Shown: one piece after another, positions 12,742 through 25,869 of the stretch | Position numbering within the stretch: position 1 is the first letter of the stretch | Layout of the letters: every line of letters begins with the position of its first letter | Source: Annulohypoxylon bovei var. microspora | Lineage: Eukaryota; Ascomycota; Sordariomycetes; Xylariales; Hypoxylaceae | DNA length: 64,000 nucleotides | Assembly (NCBI GenBank): GCA_022836615.1 | Contig: MU405242.1 | Span: 241,254 to 305,253 of the forward strand | Direction: 5' to 3' | The notes under the pieces: model-generated | Told to the model about the DNA's origin: nothing | The model's input: only the letters and a program-made list of their open reading frames with translations | Database searches by the model: none | Translations under genes and position numbers: made by a program

Positions 12742-13470
12742 GTGATCGTTGCCAGCCAAGTGGGCACCGCCTTTTCCTCGCTAGAACAATTTCTTGGGGA
12801 AATAGCGGCGATAGGTTAAGTTGATGTTTAGCCGGCCGGTACGATATTCAAAAGTTGTCGATATTATTATTATGGTTTCCCCTTCTTTCTTTTTCTTCCT
12901 CGGCAATTCCACGATATTTTATTTAAGTGCTGACGATGTTGTGTTGTTGTTGTTAGTTTCGTAGCCGTACAACTTATTTTTTAGTCGAGAGCTGGGGAAT
13001 GGTTGCAGGTGTGATAGTGCGGGTAGAATTTCGAGAGGAAGGCCGTTTTGGGGGGATGGGGGCACTGGTATGAATTTAAATGAACTCCAGGTTCAGTAAG
13101 AGCGGGCGGGTCGGAAAAGTTAAGTTGGGATTGGGAAGTACCAAAACGTGCTACGAGTGACGAAGGGTTCCCTAGTTTCTTAGGTACAGTACGGTATCGT
13201 ACAGTGCAATGTGCGCAATGATAGGTACCTGAAGACTTGTAACAATTTAATGTTCCAATTGCCTACAATTGCCCCGGGGCCCTGCCTTACAAGAATCCCC
13301 TAGTGTGGGGGGATCCAGTAGACGGACGAAAATGGCCTGGGGGAGTTAGAACCCTGAAGACCCATTTGAAGGAGGCGCACATGCGTTCTCTGGTTGGTCC
13401 ATTTTTTGGTTGGTTAGTTGGTTTTAGTCGGTTGGGCAAGTGCTGGAAGGGGGGTCCCTGAATACATAGG

Positions 13471-13635
13471 TACTTAAGTACGTACACCTAGAATTGGGGA
13501 AGGGGGAAGGGGGAAGGGGGAAAGAAACGTGGAGGCCGCTGAACCTACTGAACTACGAAGTACCTAGATACATAGGTACTTAATCACTATAAAAGATTTG
13601 CGCAAGGACTAGGACGGTTAAGTACATATGTACTT
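13471..13635. repeat. Cluster of AGTAC-type palindromes upstream of creA
   Basis: TACTTAAGTA (13471-13480) is a perfect palindrome. AAGTACCTA (13558-13566) and TAGGTACTT (13573-13581) are perfect inverted arms around a 6-nt spacer. AAGTACATATGTACTT (13620-13635) is a perfect 16-bp palindrome. They sit about 730-900 bp upstream of the creA start. They could be binding sites for a dimeric factor or simply local repeats; no factor is identified. Confidence 0.4.
13496..13524. repeat. GGGGGAA tandem array
   Basis: About four imperfect copies of GGGGGAA in the creA upstream region. A G-run array of this kind can form a G-quadruplex on one strand; this is inference only. Confidence 0.75.
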
Positions 13636-15019
13636 ACATAGTAAAGAGTCAGTCGTCTATGAGATTATGTGCTACTTTCTACATAGTTAGTTACTTGAAC
13701 ATTGGATCTCGAAAATCATCATTCCCTAGCATCTAAGCGGTCTAGATCAACCTGCAGATACTCTAATCTTAGGCTATCTCAACTTTCTTCTCGCTACTGC
13801 ATAAGTATACGCTCAACGCCGTCCTTCATAGTACGGGGTGTATGCAAAGACGAGATGGTGTGTGGGATTATTGCGCGTGTCAAGGTCAGGGGGATTGTGA
13901 AGTGGACATGTGCTTAGGACTCCCGCTACATTGGGGCCTACATACACCTCACACCAGTATGTAGGGGCGAGAAAAGAAAAAAATGAGAGAGGGAGAGAGA
14001 AAATAAGCCTAGAAAAACCCACAGCTTTGACTAGGGCTAGATAGGGGTGGAATTAACAACAGGAACAATCAGCCACGAATAGTCCTCACTGAACACAACA
14101 CATGTTCTTATTTCCTTTATTCACTACTCTACTTTCAGCGGTGTATTATCACGGGCTGAACATGTCCAGATGATGTTAAGTATTCCTACATTTTCTTTCT
14201 ATTGCCATATGCTCACCCTTTTCGAAATTGTTTGTTACTCCTTTGTTATGCTAGTTCACTTATCCTCGGAGACTCTTAGTGAAATTTTCGACAAAAAGAC
14301 GCCAGTTTGCATCATTCGGATTACTTAATATAAGCGCATATGCCGCAAGCAAAAACCCCATCTGAATGGATCAGTAATGGATCAGTAGACCATCGTACCA
14401 AGCTCATACTATTCATTCTCATCTTACTAGCCTCATGTAAGTCATCCACCTGAAATGGTCTGGGTAGCGGCATAGTATGACCGAGATGTGTGGGGATAAC
14501 AAAGCGGCTGTAGGGAACGCTTAGTTGATTTGACGATGCACTCCCGCCGCGGATACTGCCTCGGTTCGTACCATTTTCCAAAGGCAAATTAAGAAGAAAA
14601 AATCTACTTACATAGGTTATGGGGTTGAGTACAGACCTGCGTCATTAGGTAAATCATCTAACCTGTTTTGCTTTGCCGTTTGTCTTCTAAGTCAAAGCCA
14701 CTTATAACAATGCCTCGTCCGAAGTTCTAAAAGAAAAAAAAAATTGTGAAGACCCACGATAAAAAAAGATATGGAGAACGTGGGGCCGAGCTCGGCCGCA
14801 TTCGAAGCCTGTCCAGCCTATCCGACTTTTTAGCACGGAGGTTAGATAAGGACCATCTTCGCCATCGTCGACTCGGCACTACACTAAACTGTAGAAAGAC
14901 AATGGGACGGATGGAGTCGGATAAGTGGACTATGGAGCACACTAGAATTATGAACGGGACGCGATGCTGACATAAGAAAAGGATATACTACCTACCTATG
15001 CAGAACTGTCAGAGGAAAC

Positions 15020-15038
15020 AAGCTCAGCTCAGCTCAGC
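15020..15038. repeat. AGCTC pentanucleotide microsatellite
   Basis: Three to four consecutive AGCTC units in intergenic sequence. No feature nearby explains it. Confidence 0.7.
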
Positions 15039-18000
15039 CCCTGAGCGCAAATCGACCAACCAACTAACCAAAGCCTGATGACGATAGCACAGCGTCGTTT
15101 TCTTATATTTAAATGAATTGATCTAGAATCATAGATACAAAAATCGGGCTCTGATCCCCGCGCATCTCTCCTCTAGATTCTTAGCTCTTCTTAAACCTGG
15201 GGTAAAGTATGTCGCCACGGTTCAGTCTAGATAACAGAGCCTATCACGTTTTTAGAGCTTCTCCCCACAGGTTATCTCTCTAGCCTGGTACTATCGACTG
15301 AAGCGTGTCTTATGAGAGATTCATGCTAGGCAAGGTGCATTCCATACGACACTGATCCAAGGTAGCCTTGTCCTATGTAAATACTTACTCGCTATCCCGG
15401 GTCAGCATGGCTTCTTATCGGATACGCTCTTATTAAGATTAATGAGTACCTAGTAGCGTGGCTCGAGTTGTTGGAGTCAACCTGGCTTTGGTCACCACTG
15501 GATCCGTGTTTAGCACATGTTTTCAAAAAGGTGAATGACGATAAGGTCTTACACGTGCTGGCGGTAACCGTGTCGACGCAAATTCAAAAACCCCTCCAAA
15601 CCTCGGTGAATAGGTACTAAGTGTATAATACAGACCACGAAAGAGGCATGTTTTCTTCTGCGGCATTTCTCGGTCAAGAGCTAATATTGATGTAATGATG
15701 CTTAAGTCCCTTTACTACTATTAGTTTACCGAAGAATCCAGTTGACGCCAAGCTTTTTCTTGAAAACGTGGGGGTCTACACTACACGAAAACACAAAAAA
15801 AAGGGAGCGGCAAGGCTTGAGTAACTTAAGAGTCGATCCTACGTCAGACAAGCAGGCAAGTAGGCAAGGCATACCTAATACACATAATATTGCCTACCTA
15901 GGTACGCAATATGGCCCATTGGCTGCCTTGTAAGTAGAAAATTGAAAGGCTGCAGGCGTAAGATGCCAAATTATATGTAGTCCTCGCGTCTTGGGCAGAC
16001 TCGCGTCGAATTTTTCTTCATATCTGTACTCTGGGATTGGCTTGTTGGTGAGCCTCCAGGTTTAGCCCCCAAAGACTGACAAGTAGACAAGTAGACAAAG
16101 GGATATCGCGAATTCAAGTGTTACCAACAACATTGAAGCTATATATCTCTAACTAATAGTACGTACATGAATATACGGGGTGGTGAGTCCGGGGAAAGGC
16201 GGGAGTAGCCTTGAAGCCAATCACTTTATTCTATATCCTTGAAGATACAGCCTCAAATTTCAAGTGATTTGTACCAATAAGCCCTCGGCCCCGGATTGCG
16301 GGACGCTTGAGATTGAGCAGTAAGGATACGAAAGGCCACGTACAAAATAAACCAATTTTAAAGGCACAAGTTCCCTTGATCGTGCTATGTAATAAATCAC
16401 CATAATAAAAGTACACACTGTACAATTAACAAGAATCCGCTACATAAAACTTCCCCACAAAGATAACACTTACACTTCCACTGATCCGGGGTCTGAGTCC
16501 CACAGATAAACTAAATATTCTACCTCATTAGGTTTAACCACTTTTGAGGATTTACATACCTAGACGATGCCCTCGTTTCCCTAATCAGGCATACCGAAGA
16601 AGCACCTCTTCGACCATCGTAATTGCGCAAACGAACCTTCTTATATTGCCAAGTCAATTTGGAATCTGGGGCATCCATCACCATCACGAGGTAATATACT
16701 ATATAATTACTGTAGCTAGCAAACATTTACAGCGATTGTTTACTTTATCTACTACACAAGGACATATGTAAGAATGCTACAAGGAGTTGACACCACTTTA
16801 TAATATTCTAAAAAGGGATCCATCAATCAATTAATACAACTACACTAAGATAATATTCTTTGACCTATATCGGCTCATGTGATAATTACAGTAAGAAACA
16901 ACGATAAATACCATGATCGACTATCCGATATTATAGGCTAGTTACGTAGGAGATATTTATCAATCAACATTCGTATGGCGCATTGTAGCGTAATATATAC
17001 ATAAGAAGGCTTCATATGCAACTGGTGAATATCGACCCGGACTTTGCCAACTGTCTACGTGGTGATAAGCATCTTCTCTCTCCCAGACAGTGTACAGTTA
17101 GGCGGAAGAGATGAGCGGAGAGTTGCGCTTCTCCGCAAAAAAGCTCTCTCCGCAGTTCAATATGTTGAAGATTCTAGAGCACATTCTAGAATAAAAATAA
17201 AGTGAAAGTCCAGCAAACGCACATAGGGTCCAGCAACGTCTTGGCAAGGCAAGATTAATCAACGACCGAACGAGCTTCTTGTCAATCGGGCCATCCTCTG
17301 GTGTTCGAATCGGTCCATAGCTACTACGTAGTACGCGTAGCAAGACGTATGTACTGTAGCGTGTAGCGAGAGAGGCTGGCCCGTCGAGCTTGTTGAATGT
17401 TTCCAACCCCTATGTACATACGAGCGGCGAGTGGCCTACGAGTCAGGTACATAATAATAGGTAAGTTCCAGGACAGGTTGCATCCAAGGAACAAGGAACG
17501 CACTGTGCCTCAACGCAAAACTGATTAAGTAAGCCGAGATACCGAACAAGATCCATCACTCCGTTGGATTCGGACACCCACAAATTCCTATCAATAGATC
17601 GGCCAAGATCCTGATCCTTGATGTTCAGGGCAAGAGGCAGGAGGAGTATCATACTACAGTATGTAGCCTTGCTTAACAATAATTATGGTCTCATCCTCCA
17701 CATAGACTGATTGGTATCAACTAGATACTAATGAGGTATCTATGGACGAGCATTCACCAGAAACAGAGCTGCGGAATAATTACAGCCGCAACGGCAGTGA
17801 CATGAGGCTTCTCAAGGTTACTCAGTGGGGGTTCACTCCCTAGACCCATCTTTTTTGATCGTGAACCTGGATTACTCGCGAATGAGTCGTTCCCCGGTTT
17901 TTTAGATAGCACGCATTTCGGTGGCTCCGAGGTTGTCCGAGGTTCGCTAGGTGCCTACCTACCTAGGTAAGATGTGGATGGCTTGCTCCGCTTGCCATTA

Positions 18001-19966
18001 AACCGAGATGAGTCCCTCGACTCGTAGTTTGAACACATATATTTTATTCCGAATAGTATGCGCTATAAATCCTCTGGGCACTGCGGCTCTACATGTAGTC
18101 ATGGAAAAGTTTTTAGCAGCTTATGGCATGCTTAGTTTTGCTCGCATTTGGGGAAATCTATATGCCTTTACCACATTGAACTCTCGCCTGAGGGTAACTC
18201 AAGAGATAGGAATGCCGTTCCATGTTTCCGAGAAAGCTGAACTTTCTGGGGGCCCCGGACTGTGGCGTCAGGCCCAGACCCTGGGAACCGGACCGAGTTG
18301 AAACTTTTCCCCGACACGAGACGTATGTACCTGCAGCAGTCCCCTGCCCGAGATCTGAAGATACGTAGCATCATCACCAAGACAGGTACGCGAGCCAATG
18401 AGGAAGCGTCCTTGCCTCTCCGCATTGAAGGGCGACTAGCTACATCAATGCGAAATAAACCTCCTGTATCCCTTTCTTTCCAGTGGCATGGTACGGCTAC
18501 CCTATCCGGATGCTTGATCGCTAATCCCTCGACCATACGGACGTATGATATACGTTGGTGTAAATAGACTGATTCGTTGAAATGAACTGTCTCTGGTCTC
18601 AGGCTCCCCTTAAACAGCACTAGTACGCCGCATTAATCTGTGCCTCGATACTCCATTGCTGATCACGACGTAAGTCGTCACGGCTCGGCATGTTCCGCGA
18701 TTACATCCAAGCACTATTATTTGGAAACAATAATGGCAGACAAACCTCTCATCTTGCTGGCGACTATCCTTCGTGGGGGTTATGTTCGACTATTCCGGTT
18801 TGAGACCTGTTCAAGAAGGGCCTAAAGCGATGGCGTAAGATGTGATAAGAGCATTACGCCGCGGGGAGGTGTTCGTGATGGGAGCCTATTTTCAGCTCAT
18901 ATGCCCGTCAAATACGCCCCCCTTTACGAGTTGCAAGATACATGTGCATCGAGTACGACAGATAGTCGGAGGAGATTCTTGATACAGCTACCCAGGTCAA
19001 AATAGCTTCCGTGATGCGCGTCGCATTAATATCCCCAGTTCGAATAGATCGTGCCGCTCGAGCAAACTAATCGACATATGCACTAGCTCCCCATAAGCTA
19101 AGAGATAACCGTTACTACCTCGTACACGTGGGTCGCCGGCGTAGCTGAGTGGGTTGCGCAGGTTTTGGGTCCTGCTATCTACCTAGTGATATCCTATGCA
19201 AAAGGCCAAAGCGAAATAAGCTGCTCCGAAATCGCGCTAAATTCTCAGCTCGCAGCACATGCATGTCGAATGCATACCTAGGTACCTAGTAGAACAATAA
19301 AGCAGGACTGTCCAAAAGACAAAATAGCTTCTTATTTGATATTTGTATGTTAACGAATTTATTCTCAAAGCTTTTTGAAAGAGCAAGAGTTATTTATGTG
19401 TACAAAAGGGTCTAGGTGTATTAAGCTCCCACCAAGAGCGCTGCGTATATGGCAATATAAAGTTTGTTGACGTAGGTACAGATACAAAACCCTCCGATAT
19501 CGACGCGAATTGTCGACAAATTGGTTGCTGCATATACCCTTATCGATCAGCTTAAGAAAAGAGGCTAAAAGTACAGTATTCATCATTAATTGATCAGAAA
19601 CAACGTCAATTGAAATAACTCCAAAAGGTACTTCGTAGGTATGATCCAATATCTCTAAAATAAGGTAGACACGATTACCTAGGGAACCCCGCGTCACGTG
19701 TCGTTAGTTACCGGCAGTGTTTCAAGGAAGTCGGGATGATCAGCGCTGATCTGCAGGCAACCGCTATGCTAGACAGATCCATGGATGAGGCTCAACCCTG
19801 TTGAAATTGAGAAATCAACCCCAAATCTCCAACAGCTGACAGAACTGACTTCTTTCATTCTTCTCTCACCGCCCGCTTAAAATATAAATCTGGATCATGA
19901 GAGAAATAATTCGACTCGCCACAGACCAGAATTTATGAGTTGCTTATTTTCTTCTCGGTTTCCAAC

Positions 19967-21522
19967 ATGAACTATCAATCTGTTCATGGTCAAGATATAT
20001 CGAGCTTCGATCTAACTTCGACCCGTGAGAATTGATATCTAGCTGCATGCGAATCATCACTAATTTGTTTTAGATCGATTGCCAACCGTTTCGGCGGCGC
20101 AGGCACTCGAAAACCTGGGAACTGACCCTCAGCGTTTCGTGTCTACAAATCTTCTATCTCTCGATCAAGCCCTCAATGATGTCATTAGTGACAGCAGCAG
20201 TGCGCTTCCTCGCCCCGGAGGACTTCAGAAGGGTCAAGTCGTAGAAATATGGGGACCCCCAGGGTCTGGAAAAACTGCCTTTGGGTAAGAATACCTACTC
20301 TTATGATCATCTCACGACCTATATATTCTAAGCGTGATCACAGGATTCAGCTCGCTGCAAATATCCTACGCCAAGGTAAAAAGGTTATCTGGGTAGGTTC
20401 GTGTTACTTCGTTTATCATTACGCAGTGTCCAACTATGGATCAACATATGTTTTATTCGACGTGTCACAAAGTCGTTGACATACTTCGCAGATGGGTTCC
20501 ACCCGATATCCCCCCGTAGATTGCATGATGTGATCGTATCTACTCAACATCCATCATCACCATCCACTACAGCTCCCTTATTAGAGGATCAGACAGACAA
20601 CTTTCTCCATTTCCGAGCGCCGACCCTGGCTCATCTCATCGGACTCCTCTGCAAGCCCACATCAAATGCGATCCCAAGTAATACGTCTCTTATTGTGATC
20701 GATACTCTATCTAGTCTACTAAACCATGCTTACCCGAGAAATTTCGAGACCCGGCGGGCCCAAAAAGGTAGTACAGCACAATCGTTACACGGGCTGGTCA
20801 TTACTATTTGCTGATAGCACATGCAGGTCCCGGGCCTTCGGCTAGAAGATTACAGGTCCTTCAGTTATTGATTTCGACGCTCCAGAAACTTGCCGCTACG
20901 CGAGATCTTTGCATTGTCATTTTGTCTCAGTGCGCAACGAGAATGCAATTTGAACATGGTGCCACGCTTATCCCTGCTATTAATGCTGGTACTTGGGAGC
21001 AAGGGATTGCTACTCGACTCGTTCTTTTCAGAGATTGGGTAATGGAAAACGATACTGTACGCGACGTTCGCTTTGCCGGCATTCAGAAGTTGAATGGCAA
21101 GTCAACCCCGGGTGGCATCAGCCAAGTTTTCGCATTCAATATTCAGGGTGTAAGTTAATTCTTAACACGTACCCGACCTAAGCTGTTAACCTGCATAGGA
21201 GGGCCTCGTCGGCGTTGACTTAGATGCGAACCAACCATCCTTGCCACTATCACCAAGTCCGCATTTGAAGCGAAAATTAAGCCAAACAGATTTCGAAGTT
21301 GCTGATAGTGAGGGTGAGGATTACGGCTGGGAGGATGAGGATGCATTAGAAATGCCAAGCATGCCGCCCCAATGGCAAGGCAGCGAGGATATTCTCCTCG
21401 GACGGACAGAGGATGACGATGCCCATACGGAAGATGGATCAGCAGATGAATCCGCACACCTAGGAGCAACTACGGCAGACCTGGAATCGGGTCATACCGG
21501 GACTGGAGACGATTCTAGTTGA
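19967..21522 (+). CDS. RAD51-paralogue recombination protein (RecA-like ATPase, Rad55/Rhp55 type)
   Basis: Six exons joined by standard splice signals give 414 residues: 19967-20024, 20074-20284, 20344-20396, 20492-20767, 20827-21149, 21199-21522. The summed length is a multiple of three and every junction keeps frame. Walker A GPPGSGKT lies at about residues 80-87 after a short N-terminus lacking an obvious helix-hairpin-helix. A Walker B-like LIVID is at about 174-178. A later beta-strand VILSQCATRM and the motif GTWEQGIATRLVLFRDW fit the RecA/RAD51 core. Exon 6 adds a roughly 100-residue Asp/Glu-rich tail. Paralogues of this family assist Rad51 filament formation in homologous recombination repair in the nucleus. 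Assignment to Rad55/Rhp55 rather than Rad57 or another paralogue is by Walker A form and size, and is moderately secure. Shorter exon choices are possible at exon 1. Confidence 0.8.
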
Positions 21523-24500
21523 CACCGCTGGTTGTGGGTCTTCGTAGGTCTGGTTCAGCCTGTCTTGAATGTGAGACGCGCACACTCACGATACGTTCCA
21601 TTTGAAAATTCTGTGAGCAACGCTTATGCGGCTCCACTGGGGCCTCAACATTCTCCAGGGACCATAAGGGACCATGAAGAGTCGGCCAAATGTCGGCTAC
21701 TTATGCTTCTAGCTTTAAGATGTTGGTCACCGCCACTCCACACCTCGGTCTTTCACGGCCCAATTCTATTCTTTAGGTCAGTTCTATCGATCTCAGACCA
21801 GCAGTACTACCATTATCGAAGAAAATATGAAAACAACACAAGCTCCTGCCGTGATGAAATTTTCGCATGCGAATATCCTTTCCCACTGTGGGTTGCGGGA
21901 CTGACAGGATCATACAGAATTACATAAATGATATCTATCTAACATCAACGCAGAAAATTTTTATGATGGAGATACACCTCTTGGTGCCAGTACTCGGCTA
22001 CCTCAGTATCATAGATGGACTCTAATCAACCCTATTTACCATTTTTGCTCGAGATGAAACGGCCGTGGAATAATATCTAATCGCAAAGGCGACGACCGAA
22101 CTGCCAATTCATTCAGGGTCCTCTTAGGACAATTTTTTAGCCGGTCGCGACGTCTGGCTGCAGAACTGCGACCAGGAACCGTTACATTGCACCATTGCGA
22201 CTCAATAAATACAATCCTGCCGCCAAGGGTCCTGTGGAATAACCCCTGAGCTCCATTATACTGCCCAGGAAGAAGAATTCGAAGACCTGGACAATTCGCC
22301 TGCTTCCGACCCGCCCCCTTATCTCAATCACGGTTCCATTTCCACTCATATTGATTGTCGTTAAGATCACTCCCAGATTCCTGGCTTTTCGTCCGTACGA
22401 TGGTGGTTTTGTAACTGTAACCCACCCGATCGATGGTATCATTTTTCTTTAGAGGGTAGCAGTGCGATCGGAGCTTAGCCGCAGGGGATCTATCGCCGGC
22501 CTGTACCTGAATAGATGGCCGGCTGAGACGATGTACCTGAGAAGTATGCCGTGGTTCCCAAGCTCATCGGGCCATCTTTTGCCACACCATCAAATTGGCA
22601 ACTGCCCTTACTATAATGATAATATAAGCGTGATAGCGCGAAGGTAATCTGCACCGCATGGATCGACTCTGCACTACATTTATAACCCTGTGTCCTCACT
22701 TTCGGCAAGGCTTGTAGATCATTCGAGGGCCTTGGCTCGATTCTGAGATTTTGAATGTCGGGGTTGAATGCGGAGAAAGGGGGCCGCTAGGTGGACATAC
22801 CGCTGGTTTCTTTATGAAGAACCAGGTTCTACGAAAATATCTTGCAGCGGGAATGCAACCGGATATGCATTGCCTGCAGGCCGACCTGTCCTTATACTCA
22901 CCGGTGTGCGGACTCGGGAGAGCCTTTCCACACCCCCTCGGAAAATTATGCCGCAATTCCTAGGGAATTCCCAGCTACAAAAGAAAGACACTTATCATCT
23001 CGCTGTACACATTTTGGCATTTTGGTGAGGTTAGCGAGAGTTGTATGAGGTTAATCCAATACTCCTGCCTAGGTATTTAGCTCGTTCGACCCAATGGCTA
23101 TTCCGTATTACGTCCGTCTGCAGACTACATACCCAAGCTTATGTCTATGGTCTTAAAACTCGGGATATGGGGTGTATAGTGCCTAATATAGAATGACTGC
23201 CGCGTGCTAGGAATGGCTTCTAGGTGGACTTGAGTTACGTTTCGACACGAACCGATGCGTCGAGACCGCATTAAAGCGGATCTTCCTCGTAGGACATGGG
23301 CGAGGCTCTCTAAGATCTAGGGATCTACAGAGTCGACCTGTTCGCCATGGCTACAGCCGCGATGATGCTTTCTTGGCTTCATCTCTACTGCGTAGTAAGC
23401 TTGTTTAACAGGTATTTATTTTCGAAGTACATATAACTAGGGAGTGTGGCAGATATCTCTGCAATCTGCAAGCACTTTTGATCAAGACACGACTCGGTGT
23501 AACTCTTGGTACGGCCGTTATATTTCCCTCTCTGTCGGGATGCGCCGTCGATATATTCGGTCTCCTCTCTCGAGGAGGTAAAGTGATAGTTCACTTGTGC
23601 AACATCTGATCCCTCTCGGTAGTGTTCGTTTCACGGCAACCCGGACCCGCAATCTTACGATCTGAGATCGCTTCGAGGGGTCCGGGGAGGTAGGAAAGAT
23701 GGCGGTTCCTTGTTTTCGGCGGTTACCCAGCGGTTGCTGCTGCTACGACGATAGGACCGGCTGGGAGGCTATAACTCGGAGATGGGTTGCGGACGTATGG
23801 ATGTTCTCGCGGTTTAGAGCATATGCCGTTATTGGTTGATATGGTCGTATAGTCAATGCATGGTTTTATATACCTAAATCTCAAGAAGTGATAAAGGCGC
23901 ATTTATGAATACGTATGTATCTATGCGGAAGTGGGTATATACGTTCAAGTCGTACGTTCTGATTGACTGGCAGACGCTTTATAGGTAGGTACACGCGATT
24001 TGACATTGGATCCCTTGGTATAATTCATTACAACTCCCACCCCGTAGCTCCGGGGTGGACTCCGAAGATGCAAAGATCGCGTGGTAGATATATGGAGAGC
24101 TTTGAAGAGTACGAAGTCGAACATCAATTCCTCCAACTCAAGACACTATTCGATGGCGAGTACCTGGGCATGGGGCTAACCTTAGATTCTTAATATCTGC
24201 ATAGTTACCTAAGAGTGCCAACATGATTAATTCATCCGTGAAATCCGAGTCCCCGATAACCAAGGAATTCATGTTTGGGCACTTCCAATGCAGAAATTTA
24301 CTGAAACCTTTTGAAAGCATCATAGACACTGTATTGGCTAACCAATTAAAGACTCAAAAAGGGTCCTAATTCTATGCTTATAATAATGAGTCACGGTACG
24401 GTAGTTTAAATACTCCAGGCTGATTATCAACCTATAATACCAATACACGTACTTTGAAGTCATAGTCGATGCTGTACTTAAGATATCTGACCCCTCAACA

Positions 24501-25869
24501 AGAAATGACGAGACAAATGCTGGTGTGAGGTTCTTGAAGGCATGTTCGATAGGTACTCGAGGAACGACGGCTCAGTATATGGTCGAAGTTGGATGGTTTC
24601 GTTGGGCTGGAGTTGGTACCCGATATACAGAATGTCTCCCGGGGATGAACCTGTCAATTTGTAATGTACTAGTTCGTTTCAAAGAAAAATTGAAGTTATG
24701 AGAGATGTTCTCAGTGCTAATATGCTCATTATTGTTTGCTTTTATGTTTTTCTTCTTCTCATTAGCAATCTTGATTATAGATAGGTACCATCTTATATGT
24801 AGGAGGTAGGTAGCTAATGATGTAAATCCATCACATGTTAATGCAAACCTTTCTTACATTTAATTTATAGATGTATATATTCAACTGAATACCTAGGTAA
24901 CCATTTGAGTACGTGTTGTTTTATTATGAGGCGACCGTATATTTGTATCTTGTATTAGGTTGTGTCTACGGAATAAGTTGACAGTGGAAAGAAGTTGTCA
25001 TCGGTAGTGATCTGGGGAATGTGCAGAATAATAATTTATTAAACCCGCACGGGCCACATGAACAACCGTGCAAGGTAAGATATCAGGACATTGTGGGGAC
25101 CTATCCCTGTCACCCCTGACTGGAGCTTCCATCTTTTTTTTCATTGGCAGCTATGAAACCTCAGATGATAAACTCATTCATCAACAAGCCTTGATCAAAT
25201 TGTTTTTCATCGTTGATTTCAACAATGCTATCAAGAATCACTCAATCGCTTTCGTTAAACTTATTCAATTAAGATTAAATTCTTATGAAATAAGTCTTCG
25301 GCGGATTTATTAGAACTGGTGGCTTGGAAAGTTCAATCAACTCAACGTGATCCGTCGATAGCTGTAGCAGGCGACAATAGCGCCGCTATGAGATCTTGGC
25401 TTGGTACTTCTTCGTCTTGACGAGTATCTGATGAGGTGAACAATAAGAGTCAAGGTGACTCGAGTTGATTTGGTCAGATTATACCTCCATCTACCTAGGC
25501 AAGTAGGTACGCATCGATATCCAGTGCGATTCGCAGTCAGTCGAATAACTCTTACCCCAATTTGTTCCTTTCATTGTTTTCGACAATTTACTATTTTATA
25601 TTCCATCATCCTTACTTCTCACTGTCCAAGCACCTACCTACATAGATAGCTTTTCTTAACACAACACATTCATCAGAACGCAACGCAACACGACACACAA
25701 TTAACATCAAATCCTATCTTCAATCATTCCCTCACTTTACCTACTTTAACTTTTTCATAGTTACCTCTATGTAAATACATCTTCCTACCTATATACTATA
25801 TAAAGTCTGCCCTACTATCCCTTAGTTTTATATCTAACATCTTCTTGTTAGCTAGGTGAATAGGTAATC
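21523..25869. other. 4.3-kb gene-free stretch
   Basis: Contains several open frames of 60-130 codons on both strands but none with family resemblance, splice continuity or a good start context. A CCTAGG palindrome lies at 24891-24900. From about 25560 to 25869 the plus strand becomes pyrimidine-rich with C/A tracts, as expected for the promoter and leader of the BTB-bromodomain gene. Confidence 0.6.

Larger units (their letters stand above)
12742..19966. other. 7.2-kb gene-free stretch upstream of creA
   Basis: The creA-proximal part (about 12742-13700) is probably its promoter and leader. It has pyrimidine/purine tracts, a GGGGGAA tandem array and three AGTAC-type palindromes. Further right I see only short broken frames, an AGCTC microsatellite (15020-15038), CCTAGG-centred palindromes (15896, 17960, 19276) and a tRNA A-box-like fragment (19142-19175). 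No gene is supported. Confidence 0.6.

Noticed and set aside
12992..13342. SYGGRG (CreA-binding) matches upstream of creA as evidence for autoregulation
   Set aside because: A handful of matches in about 550 bp is close to chance for so short a consensus.
18168..18620. 150-codon minus-strand frame
   Set aside because: A 101-codon frame overlaps on the other strand and neither shows domains or conserved patterns.
21532..21927. 131-codon frame just downstream of the RAD51 paralogue
   Set aside because: No independent start context or motif; most simply 3' untranslated or intergenic sequence.
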